DNA of 64,000 bases from Berberis thunbergii (lineage: Eukaryota > Streptophyta > Magnoliopsida > Ranunculales > Berberidaceae), in contig QNQO01000548.1 in assembly GCA_003290165.1 (NCBI GenBank), positions 583,632 to 647,631 on the forward strand, in the 5' to 3' direction. The translations under genes and the position numbers were made by a program. Position 1 is the stretch's first letter; every line of letters starts with the position of its first letter. The notes beneath the pieces were generated by a model. That model searched no databases. It was not told the DNA's origin and saw nothing but the letters and a program-made list of their open reading frames with translations. Below, piece after piece: positions 21,639 to 30,854 of the stretch.

Positions 21639-21878
21639 TGTTAATATTTAAATGTTTTATTTCATATTTGTTAATATTTATTGGAAGCTCTAGTCATTGG
21701 AAGGTTTGTCCGAGTCTTTAGGTATTTGGTTATTTGATTTCGTGGCTGAGAAAGTGGCTTGTGTGATACTATTTTATAGGAGTTGTGGTTAGTGCTATGA
21801 TAAGGTGTTCTGATGTAAAGCCTATTTATAAGCCCTTTTCTTTGTCAATTATATATAGAGCTTTACCATTCCAACACG
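21639..21878 (+). repeat. 3' LTR of copia element 1, truncated
   Basis: About 240 bases match the 5' LTR at 8,942 (TGTTAATATTTAAATG start, TTGGAAGGTTTGTCCGAGTC, CATTCCAACACG end). The sequence then departs from the 5' copy, which runs about 35 bp further before its primer site, so the 3' copy seems to have lost its tail. Confidence 0.8.
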
Positions 21879-22593
21879 TAGATTGAGTTACTATGTTATT
21901 TTCCCCTAATAGTTTATTTAGCGTATGTTATTTATTCTGAAATGTTCTTTCCTATATTCGTTTCTTAAGAATTGGTTTTGTAGTTAATTATTTCTGGTAT
22001 TTGAGCAATACACAGAAGACTTTACATGAATTGCCAAAATCAGAAGAAATTTCTTGTTTGTATTATTGTCAAGTATGGTCTGTGCAATGAGATACATTTC
22101 ACGCAGATGTAGGGTTTAAGTCACAATAATATACTTGAAACCTAGCCAAGTTCAATAGTGAAATTTGAACTTTGAGGTACTCAATGTTTGTTGCACTTGT
22201 TTAGATTGTTACCTATTCCATTTATAGGTTAAAACACTTGCAAAAGTTAGATTTCAGTGAAAATAAGGACAAACTACCACCTATCATAGGGAGCATACAA
22301 AAATTTTAGGTAACGCAAACTTTCTGAATGCTCATCTTGGAAATCATCAACTGAAATTGATGGACCAAACGAACTTACAGTCATTGTTACCACGATATTC
22401 TGTAGTGTTGCCAGAAACATTGAAAGCTTGAGTGAGTTTCCTAAAGCGCCGGGGAATTAAAGATATCTCAAATTTATAAAGTATCCAAATTTTTTTTAAT
22501 TAAAATGTTGTTTTTATAGGGATGCAACCCTTACAAACAGGAACTTTGCTAAAACTTAATTAAGAAACTAAACATAACCTGAACACAAACAAA
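21879..22593. other. Intergenic gap between two copia elements
   Basis: AT-rich, with no gene or repeat pair seen. Confidence 0.4.
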
Positions 22594-22598
22594 TATGC

Positions 22599-23056
22599 TA
22601 TGAAACAGGAAACTGTTTGGACTTCTGGAAACTGTTTTGTGAAACAGGAAACTGTTTTTTGAACAGGAAAAAAATTCTAGGAAACAGGAAACTGCTGTGA
22701 AACAGGAAATTGTTGTTCCTATATATACTAGGAACTGTAGTTGTTTTTTTGTTGCATGTAAAAAAACTGTGAAGCACAGGGAATAGAGAAAGATAATTGC
22801 TGGAATTGTTTCATCTCTTGTTGAGAGATTGTGTGAGAATTGTCATCTTCTTGTACAATGTTCTTGAATATAGTGGAATCACCTCACCGTGGACGTAGGC
22901 AATTCGCCGAACCACGTAAACCTTGTGTCTCTTGTGGTATGTTCTTGGTTTTCTCTAATTACTTTCATTGCTAGTTGCTCTATTTAATTGATTGGATCCT
23001 TGTGGTACTTGTGTGCAATTGTTGGTGTCTACCCGCTTCCGCAATAAGGCGCAACA
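22599..23056 (+). repeat. 5' LTR of copia element 2
   Basis: The U3 region carries four copies of (T)GTGAAACAGGAAACTGTT-like words, a possible enhancer array, then CCTATATATACTAGGAACTG, a likely TATA region (about 22,720). The downstream leader is TTCTTGGTTTTCTCTAATTA and the LTR ends GCGCAACA. Confidence 0.9.
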
Positions 23057-23058
23057 AT

Positions 23059-23070
23059 TGGTATCAGAGC
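23059..23070 (+). promoter_or_regulatory. Primer binding site for initiator tRNA-Met (copia 2)
   Basis: TGGTATCAGAGC, two bases after the LTR end, the normal copia arrangement. Confidence 0.93.
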
Positions 23071-23208
23071 ACTAAGTGAAATTGATCTTGAATTGTTCTA
23101 CTCAAGATTGTATAGATTCAAAATTGCTAGGGTTTGTTTGTGCACAAGTTGTTTGAAGAAAAACCATAGTGAAGCTTCTTGTCTAGAAAGTCACAGGTTT
23201 TGTTTGCA

Positions 23209-23988
23209 ATGGCATCCAAGGTGAGCAAGGCACATGTGGGGAAGTATGAAATCGAGAAAGTTAATGGTAAAAACGATTTTGGATATTGGAGAATACAAAT
23301 GAGGAATTTTCTTATTTCTCATAAATTACACAAGGCATTACTAGGGAAGGATAAAAAAGGCTGAAACCATGTCAGATGATGAATTGGATTTGGAGGCTCG
23401 TGCTGCTATTTGCTTGTGTCTGGATAGAGACATAGTTTTTTAGTTAATGAAAAGACTACGGCAGCTGATGTTTGGTTGAAGCTTGAGTCACAGTTTATGA
23501 TTAAGACATTATCAAACAGGTTATACTTGAAAACCCAATTGTACAGACTAGCAATGGATGAGGGTACTCCAATTGGTGATCATATCGCCAAGTTTACACG
23601 AATCATCTCAAATTTGAGAGATGTGGATGTGAAGATTGAAGATGAAGGCCAAGCAATTATATTGCTTTACTCCTTGTCGCAGTCATATGAAAATCTTGTA
23701 CAAACAATTTTGTTTGGTAAAGATGAACTTACATTTGATGAAACTACCGGTGCACTCTTGTCCAATGAGATTCGGAAGAAAACTTCATCAAGTGGTAGTG
23801 GGAAAGATCAAGCTGAAGGGTTGGTTGTTAGAGGCAGGTCTCAAGTGAAATCATCTTCAAATAGTGGAAAATCTAGAACAAAGTCTAGAGGTCCACAATG
23901 TCACAAATGTAGAGAGTGGGGGCATATTAGGAAAAATTGTCCAAATCAAGGTTAGAGTAATCATAATATCAATTGGAAGGGCAAGAAA
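23209..23988 (+). pseudogene. gag: Copia 2 Gag, split by the CACTA insertion
   Basis: ATG at 23,209 (MASKVSKAHVGKYEIEKVNG). Gag region with NDFGYWRIQMRNFLISH, a frameshift near 23,360 and a stop near 23,442, then the long open stretch 23,476-23,955 with LYRLAMDEGTPIGDHIAKFT (UBN2-type Gag) and the zinc knuckle CHKCREWGHIRKNC near its end. A stop follows the knuckle at 23,953. The frame would continue directly into 34,780 (lysine-rich linker, then KGDIS) once the CACTA and one AAA copy are removed. The sequence belongs to the Tnt1-like style of copia Gag. Confidence 0.88.
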
Positions 23989-24000
23989 CACTACACCAAA

Positions 24001-24225
24001 AACCCCCATTAGCAACGGTTCTATACCGTGGGCGTAACCCATTGCCACGGCTAAGAGCCGTGGGCTACAGAGGCGTCGCGAAATTCTTTGTAACAGCTAT
24101 AAACCATTGCTAAACATTGTAGCAACGGTTTTATGCTTGAATAGGGGTGGTGATTTTCAGCATTTAGCCACGGTTTTAAACCGTTGCAAGAAGAATAGCA
24201 ACGGTTTTTAGCCGTGGCAATTTTT
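24001..24225. repeat. Left subterminal repeat array of the CACTA element
   Basis: Several copies of AGCAACGGTT(TTA)AAACCGTTGC and GCCACGGCTAAGAGCCGTGG-type words, each nearly self-complementary, in about 220 bp. Such arrays bind the CACTA transposase in well-studied members such as En/Spm. A poly-T run (24,222-24,240) follows. Confidence 0.85.
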
Positions 24226-24374
24226 TTTTTTTTTTTTTTTGCTATCAAATGACTTTGAGTCATTGAGTCAAAATCTATCAAATAATGGAGGCAAAGTAAT
24301 GTAATTAATGGAGACAAAGTAATGTAATTAATAAGAAAATGTATTACATTGAGTCAAAATCTATCAAATAATAT

Positions 24375-24700
24375 CTCAAATACAATGATAGTCAAGGAAA
24401 TAATCATCTGAAATGATAGTAGAAGAGCGAACAGAAGAAACATGGTCTTGGGTTGTGTCTTGAGTAAGAAATAACCGCCAAAGAAGTTGCCCAAAATGCT
24501 ACCAGCAGCAAGACCCATGAATGCATAAGATGGGAGACTGGTCATTTTCCATTTTTGGCCATACTCAGCAATAAGAGCATCTTTTGCGACTTCTGTGATG
24601 GAAGCACCAAGGTTGCTAATTAGCATACATGTCATTAGCGCTGGAAGAGTTCAACTTGCAACTGGGACGAAAGCCAGTGTACCCCAAGATAGAAGCTGCA
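24375..24700 (-). pseudogene. Fragment of a folate-biopterin transporter (BT1/FBT family)
   Basis: Family members are 12-helix transporters for folates and pterins in plastid or plasma membranes, about 500 residues. The minus strand reads LSWGTLAFVPVAS (with a stop), then LISNLGASITEVAKDALIAE and YAFMGLAAGSILGNFFGGYF, then FLLFALLLSFQMIISLTIIV. The SNLGASITEVAKDA signature is very characteristic of the family. About 105 codons survive, covering two membrane segments; both ends of the protein are missing. It is the last (3'-most) captured piece in the common minus-strand series. Confidence 0.85.
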
Positions 24701-25224
24701 AAATTCCAAATCAAAAAGTAAGAACACAAACTGATTTTCTCTTCTTTACCAAAATTCCAGAGTTAAACTACAAAGAAATACATAATAAATTAATCACAGT
24801 AATTGCTACTTTTGAACAGGAAGAGAGGATCCTTGGCCTTGCTCAACATGCAAGATTAAGTAAACACAAAATGTGAAGGAAAAATACACTTACAAGCTAT
24901 CATTATCCAAATTGACCTCCCAGCCATTATCTCGATTTCCCCAGCAAAAAAACTCCATTTGAGTAAAACCAGAACAGAAAACAGAGAAGAAAATAGATAA
25001 AATTGAAGGACGTAGTTTTCTTGTTGGGGCAACAATGCCAGCGAGAAGGAAAGCAAGTAAAAAAAAAAGAGGTCAAGCATAGTGGGATCTGAAACAGGGT
25101 GTGGTCTTAGAAACAACCATTGCTAGCTAATCAAATAAAAATTTCTCAAGGAAAGCTGCCATTATCAGTTTTTTTTCCCCCAGAAACAAGGTGTGGCCTC
25201 TGTTTTGAGCAGTTTCTGGGCATG

Positions 25225-25535
25225 TATACAGGGGCAGATGGGTCACGGACGGGTTTGCATTCGCCATTTACTATGTTATATGCAACATTTGACACCCGGT
25301 ACTGAAAATGAAAATTTTTTAGTATTAAACAAATTAAGTAGCAAAAATGTCTTTCTTGGTTATGATTATGATTCACTGTAAAAGATTCTCTTATAGAAAT
25401 TTACTCGTGAAATAGAAATAAATTGCATAGGAGATGGCTTGCACTTACTGATCGCTCGTAGGCATGCACGTGTCCAGCAAATACAACATCAACTTTGCCT
25501 TGAACGATATGCCAAAAGTTAGGAAAGTGGTGAAA
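25225..25535 (-). pseudogene. Fragment of a purple acid phosphatase gene
   Basis: Plant purple acid phosphatases are secreted di-metal phosphoesterases. The exon near 25,535-25,448 reads KVDVVFAGHVHAYERS, containing the GHVHAYER metal-ligand motif (both His bind the metal centre). After an intron the minus strand reads VSNVAYNIVNGECKPVRDPS and SAPVYM at about 25,350-25,235, the next conserved block. The following GDGGN block is absent and the sequence switches to unrelated codons, marking a capture or deletion junction. A poorly assigned stretch (24,705-25,220) follows before the transporter fragment. Confidence 0.88.
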
Positions 25536-25576
25536 CTAGTCTCCAACCCTACATCAGATGAGAATCCACTTCTTTA

Positions 25577-26058
25577 GGACTCACCATAAGCGTTTCCTAT
25601 CATGGTTGTGTCCCTGGATCCAATGGTTATGGCAAGACAAAGGATCATGAGAATCCAGTTAATTTCTGGGATGTATATCTGCCCGTATATATGTTTCGAG
25701 GTATGGACAACCTTAACTCGTGGAAAGCAACCAAGCGCATGGCATTGTTTGATGATAGAGAAGGTAGCAGTGATGACTGCTTGACTCCCAACAATTGCTG
25801 CAAGTGTGGCTATCACAAAGACGGGCCAATATACCTTTTCTGTGCAAAGACAAAAAATTGAGTTCAGCGTTACATTTGAAAAAATTCATCAAAAGAAACA
25901 GTTGGAGATGATGTTGAAACTTATAAAAGCATGTTAAGAATACCTGGTATAGAGTCATAGAAACTTGTAGGAATTGAATGCAGGTTTTTAGACAGAAAAG
26001 CTGCCTGTCCCATGTATTGTACTACCAAACAAGGGTATATAACAAATGCAAAAGCAAT
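25577..26058 (-). pseudogene. Fragment of a KUP/HAK/KT potassium transporter gene
   Basis: KUP/HAK/KT proteins are about 750-800-residue membrane proteins that take up K+. The upstream exon (26,058-25,944) encodes IAFAFVIYPCLVVQYMGQAA and SKNLHSIPTSFYDSIP, between AG and GT signals. The next exon (about 25,841-25,577) reads [40 protein letters not shown] and [20 protein letters not shown], nearly unbroken consensus of the family. About 125 codons from the middle of the protein are kept. Few disabling changes are seen here, which suggests rather recent capture. Confidence 0.92.
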
Positions 26059-26404
26059 CTGCGAAATTAGAATCATATTAATAGATATATAAACGAATTG
26101 GGTTACAGAGGAAAACAGAAATGTTCATGTCAACTACAATTACAATCTAACTTAGATCAGGAAAAATAGACATGTTTGGAACCAATTTGATACGTTCCAG
26201 GAAATGTCAAAAAAATTCATATATATTTATGTGTTTGTGTGTGTTTGTGTGTAAAAATAGACAGATTCTAAAGCAATGTTTGAGAAGGATAATTCGTAAA
26301 TTAAATGAAGCTTAGCCTTGAAGCGCAATCCTCAATCAAAAAATATATAAAACATCGATCTTCGGAAAAAGAAAGATGTTACTAACACGTATTATTCTAC
26401 CTGC

Positions 26405-26822
26405 CTCCTTGCTGATCCTCCCATCAGTAGTGACCTGATGATACTGGGCTTTTTGCCATGCCGACAGGTCACATATATTTCAGTATGACCTGAGTTTTTC
26501 CTGGTAGGAACTTTTCCACCTCATCTTTCTTCCTTCTCAATATGAATGGCCTTATCACCTGAGAAGAGTGAATAAATAATGAATACCATGAAATCAAGTG
26601 AACCACCTCAGAACATATAATAAACGATAACTACCTGATGCAAACGACGGATAACCAACAATTGTTCTTCATCACTAAGAAAAACATCACATCAATCTGC
26701 AAATGGTGCATCGAACCATTACTCGAAATTCTGCACTGAATTAAATATTGAAGGCGGGAGAAAATTAAGCAAGGACCACAATTCCTGCAAGCTATTCTGG
26801 ATTGGAGTACCTGCAAGCCAAG
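26405..26822 (-). pseudogene. Fragment of an SNF2 chromatin-remodelling ATPase (BRM/MINU-like)
   Basis: SNF2 ATPases slide nucleosomes. The first exon (26,822-26,638) reads [20 protein letters not shown], the conserved GTPxQN helicase motif and following helix, then [15 protein letters not shown] and LSDEEQLLVIRRLHQV. After an intron the second exon (about 26,561-26,405) reads [20 protein letters not shown] and KTQVILKYM, then breaks with a stop and frameshift. Wording is closest to the plant MINU (CHR12/CHR23) group. Walker A and DEXH motifs and the second RecA lobe are missing. Confidence 0.9.
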
Positions 26823-27089
26823 ACAGCACCTTGCCAGGACTCTTTGCCATTATGATCCACTTGCAAAACACAATTCAAATGGATACTGGCATCATTGTTT
26901 TAAAAGCAAATTACCCGATACAAAAGAAAACATGGATTGAGAGCACTATAATATTTTACTACTGACAGTGAGTAGGAAAGCCCTGAAAACAAGAAAATTC
27001 AAATAAACAAATTGACAAGTATGGTGAGCTCACCTTGGATGCTTCAAGTCCTAGTTCACAAGCTATGCATGAGAACTTGAGAAACACTT

Positions 27090-27563
27090 TTACGCGACTG
27101 AATCAAAATTCTGCTTTCTTCTCAATGACTCCAACACTTCTAAGGGACAATCTCCCATAGAACTAGCTCCCCCCATAGAAGATTTGACCGCCGGCCTATT
27201 CATGGAATCAAGCTGTGGGGTGGAGGCATCCTGGCTGACCTCCTTGAGCAAAGACTTGACTCTTTTTGAAGCCATGGCATCTGACATCACTGAGGAAACT
27301 ATTTCTGGACTTCCTAACTGCTGGGCTAACCTACCTTGCACATCTCTAATAATCTGAGAAGCACCGGATGCACGACCCAGGGGTGACATATTGTTATTGG
27401 ATTTTTGCATGGTGGCGACAGTCTCAGCAACAATAGATTTTGCTTTGAGTGCTTCATACTTCTCCATGTCGTAAATGATCTCCTTCTGAAGCTGCTTGTC
27501 AGCTACTAATATGTCATCAATATCATTCTTGTAATCCTTAAGAAGCACTCGCAGGCATTCCAT
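27090..27563 (-). pseudogene. Captured 3' exon, probably of condensin-II subunit CAP-D3
   Basis: An open frame of 157 codons starts MECLRVLLKDYKNDIDDILV, continues ADKQLQKEIIYDMEKYEALK, and ends at a stop after a Ser/Arg/Lys-rich tail. The first half looks like a helical repeat protein end followed by a disordered tail, as in the C-terminal part of plant CAP-D3. CAP-D3 is a HEAT-repeat regulatory subunit of condensin II in chromosome compaction. The frame is intact and the stop looks native. I am fairly sure it is a captured host exon, less sure of the exact gene. Confidence 0.6.
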
Positions 27564-27674
27564 GAGACAACCTAGTTTATGTTAATACAGTTTTGTTGTT
27601 GACCCTGATACGCTTACCTACGGCATTAAAACCCACAAAAGAAAGAAAATATTAGAGTGTGTGAACAAGCTACA

Positions 27675-28465
27675 TACAAAGATTAGTTTGTTTTTCGGGA
27701 CCATCAGCATCGTGAATCCCATTTACCCAATCAGCCCTTATAATGTAAACCTAGAAAAGGAAAGAAACATAACAATTAGAAAGCATTTAACAAAAAGATG
27801 AAGTTGAGTAAATTTAACATTATAAAGAATAATGTAAATCAAAGGAATAAACCTTAAGTTCAATTAAAACCATCCCAGGGTCAGGTTTAATTTAGGAAGT
27901 ATTTGCAATTAATCCATGGCCAAATTAATCATGACATGGTTTGTTCTACACACTTGTTGTAAATGAAACTTGTAAATTCGGACCAAAAAATGGATAAAAC
28001 TATCAAAAGACCTTCATTTCAGTAGGCCTTACTAACTGGAATACCAAAGCATCTCCCAGAACTAAATTGTGCACCCTAACAAAAATTTCCATCCACCTTT
28101 AACAAACTTTGCTCCCGCCAGATATTTAACTTTGTATTCTTTTGATTCTCGTCGACCAAATTAATTGCACAGTTCCATTTTGGAAGGTGGTTGTTGCAAA
28201 TATGCCTCGGAATAACCTACATCAAAGAGAGAGGCTGAGAGATTAATATTGTCTGCGTTTAAATATGCATGACTTAATATTCATAATATCTGCAGAATGG
28301 TGCTTACTAGCACAAATTGATAACTAATTTGAGATTGGGACATCGACTTCACAAAGCTAGGGAACCTGGGTTCTAGATTTGCTTGAACATCCTTTGCATG
28401 TTTTATAGCCAATAACTTGGCCTTGTAGAAACCAGTTGAAGCTTTATTTTCCCTGTAGTATCAAG
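27675..28465 (-). pseudogene. Fragment of a B3-domain DNA-binding protein gene
   Basis: B3 proteins are plant transcription factors. Three blocks follow in order on the minus strand: about 28,455-28,325 (ASTGFYKAKLLAIKHAKDVQ, then LEPRFPSFVKSM, the strand 1 region of the B3 fold), about 28,190-28,015 (LVDENQKEYKVKYLAGAKFV and, after a frameshift, VHNLVLGDALVFQLVRPTEM), and about 27,752-27,680 (VYIIRADWVNGIHDADGP). Splice-like signals separate them. The middle block has a one-base shift. It resembles the Os01g0234100-type B3 proteins. Most of the domain but no other part of the gene is present. Confidence 0.82.
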
Positions 28466-28684
28466 TAATTGTAGTAAAATCAATTGTCAGGGCATCGCGG
28501 TTACCAAAATGATGACTACTACAAATTACAAGATAAAAATAGAAACAAACAAACAAACAAACCTTGTAGACCCTTCACCGGAATCCAAAGCTGTCTGTTT
28601 AAATATCACGAGCTCTAGTTAGTAATACTGAATCTCTAGAAATGATTGTTTCCAATTATGAAAAACATATGACACTTAAGGATT

Positions 28685-28985
28685 ACCTGCGAGTGCCACA
28701 TGAATAACTGCGAGTGTTCGCATGAAGGCCACTGCATCGCAGCAGCTCAGAATACAGCATAGCAACAGGACACTCTGCGACGCAACAGTGTCCATCAGCC
28801 TAAAGCGTATCCACCATCTCGCCACGTCCTTACCACCAGTCCAGGCCGCAGCACAGTCCGCAGCAACCAGTGCCCAGTCCTTCCAGTCCGCAGCCTCTCC
28901 CTGCTCCAAAAAACAGGGGACACTCTGTTTTACAGAAGAGTGCCCTGCCAGCACTCGGTTCCAGGACCTACCATTGCCCAAACAC
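28685..28985. repeat. GC-rich insert of unknown type inside the CACTA element
   Basis: About 300 bp rich in CAG/CCG words (GCAGCACAGTCCGCAGCAAC) stand out from the AT-rich surroundings. Open frames on both strands are a composition effect. The texture and the word CTGTTTTACAGAA resemble the GC-rich blocks at 59.6-60.3 kb and 61.0-61.4 kb, so it may be a fragment of the same retroposon family. Confidence 0.4.
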
Positions 28986-29680
28986 TAACGTTTGTAAACT
29001 ACTTGTCTGACAGAGAAGTAGAGTTGGTACGTGCTGAACACCCTCCCCAAACACTAATCAACTCCTTAGACACTAATTAAACATTATGAAATTCAAATAT
29101 AAAATCCCCAATTTCTAACATGACCAGACAGGAATACATATTTCTAATCCCCACTGTCACCAACAAAGCAATGTGACCACCCACAATTATAACATCCCCA
29201 TTAGACATTACCACTCCCTAATCACTTTTTGGCTTTGCTTTGTGACTTGTGCATCCTAGCTTCAACCCTTTAGCAGGAACACATGTTCAAAGTTCATACT
29301 TTCAAGAAAAAGAAGAAGAAATCTGTGTGTGTCAGGAAGAAAACTAAATAACTAACATTCAAACTCAAATCATTAACATTCTAATTGTTATGATTCATTT
29401 CACACTTGAGTGGGAAAAAATATGCAATAGTAAAAAAAAACATTAACTAGCCAATATTTTTCCTCAAAAGCTAGACTTGTCAAAGACACATGACACTAAG
29501 ATACATTAAATCACCAAAACTAACACAAGCAATTGACTGGGAGCAGCCTCACACAAATTAGTAAATCATAAAATGGATGGATGTAGTTTAGAAATGTTAG
29601 GAGGAAAAAAAACAGCATAGGAAAATGAATTTACCATATCACTGAATTAAAGAACATCAGCGTTAGTTCGTACTTACAGG
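28986..29680. other. AT-rich spacer inside the CACTA element
   Basis: No coding similarity seen. It could be intron sequence captured with a neighbouring fragment. Confidence 0.35.
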
Positions 29681-29682
29681 AT

Positions 29683-29830
29683 GAAACCGTATGCATAATT
29701 GTGAAGAAACTCCGAATATCACTCGCATGCAATGGCCTTTTGATATCTCCCATACTCTTACAGTTTTATCCATTGATGATGAAGCAATGTACTGATTGTT
29801 GGATGAAAAGTCAAAATTTGTAATAAATTA
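29683..29830 (-). pseudogene. Exon of a WD40-repeat protein gene
   Basis: The minus strand reads NFDFSSNNQYIASSSMDKTV, then RVWEISKGHCMRVI and SSQLCIRFHPV, before a GT donor. The pattern SSSxDKTVRVWE is a complete WD40 blade. The wording matches the plant WDR13-like protein family, whose function is poorly known. One exon only, open throughout. Confidence 0.78.
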
Positions 29831-30346
29831 GCATTTAGAAACATAATAATGTCCAATATTAGAAACAAAATGAGTACATACCAAATCCATAGATCTATAG
29901 AGAATTCTTAACCAGAAAAATCTCACAAAACACTTTTAGGAAAAGAAAGGGATAGAGAAAGGCTTAAAATAGATAGGATAAATTCTTAAAAGAGAAAGAG
30001 AGTGACTACAACCTAATTATGGTGAACTTCTCTATGGGAAAAGAAGGAAGATTGCTTCTCTTCACTAAAACATCATACAGAATTACCTGTATTACTTCAA
30101 TATCTATCTTTACATGCATTGATATTACATATATTTCAATCTATTATTGCTGAATCAATTTCCTAAGGCTCCTTTGATTAAATATAACATCAGAAACAAA
30201 TAAATAGATAAAAGTCAAAGGAGCTCACATGCAATATCCTAGATAAAAGTCACAGGAGCTCACACACATACAATCTATAATCAATCCAGAACATCTTTTG
30301 TAAATGTTAAATTCAATCAATATAAAAGAGAAATTAAAGAGAAGCT

Positions 30347-30434
30347 CACCATGCAAAACGATGAAGGGCAGAGCAGCAGAGAAGGGTATGAATACCAAGA
30401 TGAAAATGAAGGCTGAGATGGTCTGTGGAGCCAT
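30347..30434 (-). pseudogene. First exon of a palmitoyl-protein thioesterase gene
   Basis: ATG at 30,434 opens a signal peptide (MAPQTISAFIFILVFIPFSA) followed by ALPFIVLHG and a GT donor. In palmitoyl-protein thioesterases, lysosomal/vacuolar enzymes that remove fatty acids from proteins, the signal peptide is followed directly by PFVVLHG with the intron nearby. Only the first exon is captured; the catalytic Ser lies further downstream and is missing. Confidence 0.65.
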
Positions 30435-30854
30435 GAATGTTGCAAAGTGAGTTTACAACCATTGTGTTTCTTCTTCACCTTGCAGCAATTTAATGTATAT
30501 AGTTTTTGAATTCTCTAAGAGAACAAAACTGATTTTATGCAAATAAGGAAAGTGTGATGACAAATGAGATGAAAAGTTGGGACTTTGAACAATTGGGTGG
30601 ACACTTTGTAGATGTCAAAAAAGTTGTATAATCTAATTTATGGTGGGAAAGGAAATTGAAAACAAGAGTTAACTCTATGTTTAATGAAAATTCTCTTCAA
30701 GAGTTGATATTAAATTTTTAAATGAGGAAAACTTTTCAATATAGAGTTATGTTGGATATATGCTAGGATACCCCAATTTTTAAATGAGGAAAATTCTCTT
30801 CAAGAGTTGATATTAAATTTTTAAATGAGGAAAACCCATGAGAAATTAGTTATA

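Larger units (their letters stand above)
8942..21876 (+). mobile_element. Ty1-copia retrotransposon 1, degenerate, interrupted by a nested gypsy element
   Basis: A 5' LTR at 8,942, an initiator-Met primer site at 9,216, Gag, protease, integrase, RT and RNase H in copia order, then a purine tract broken at 13,295 and resumed at 21,632, followed by the 3' LTR at 21,639. Removing the 8,341-bp insertion leaves about 4.6 kb, a normal copia size. Many in-frame stops show it is dead. No target duplication is visible; the 3' LTR appears to lack its last ~35 bp, which would explain this. Confidence 0.9.
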
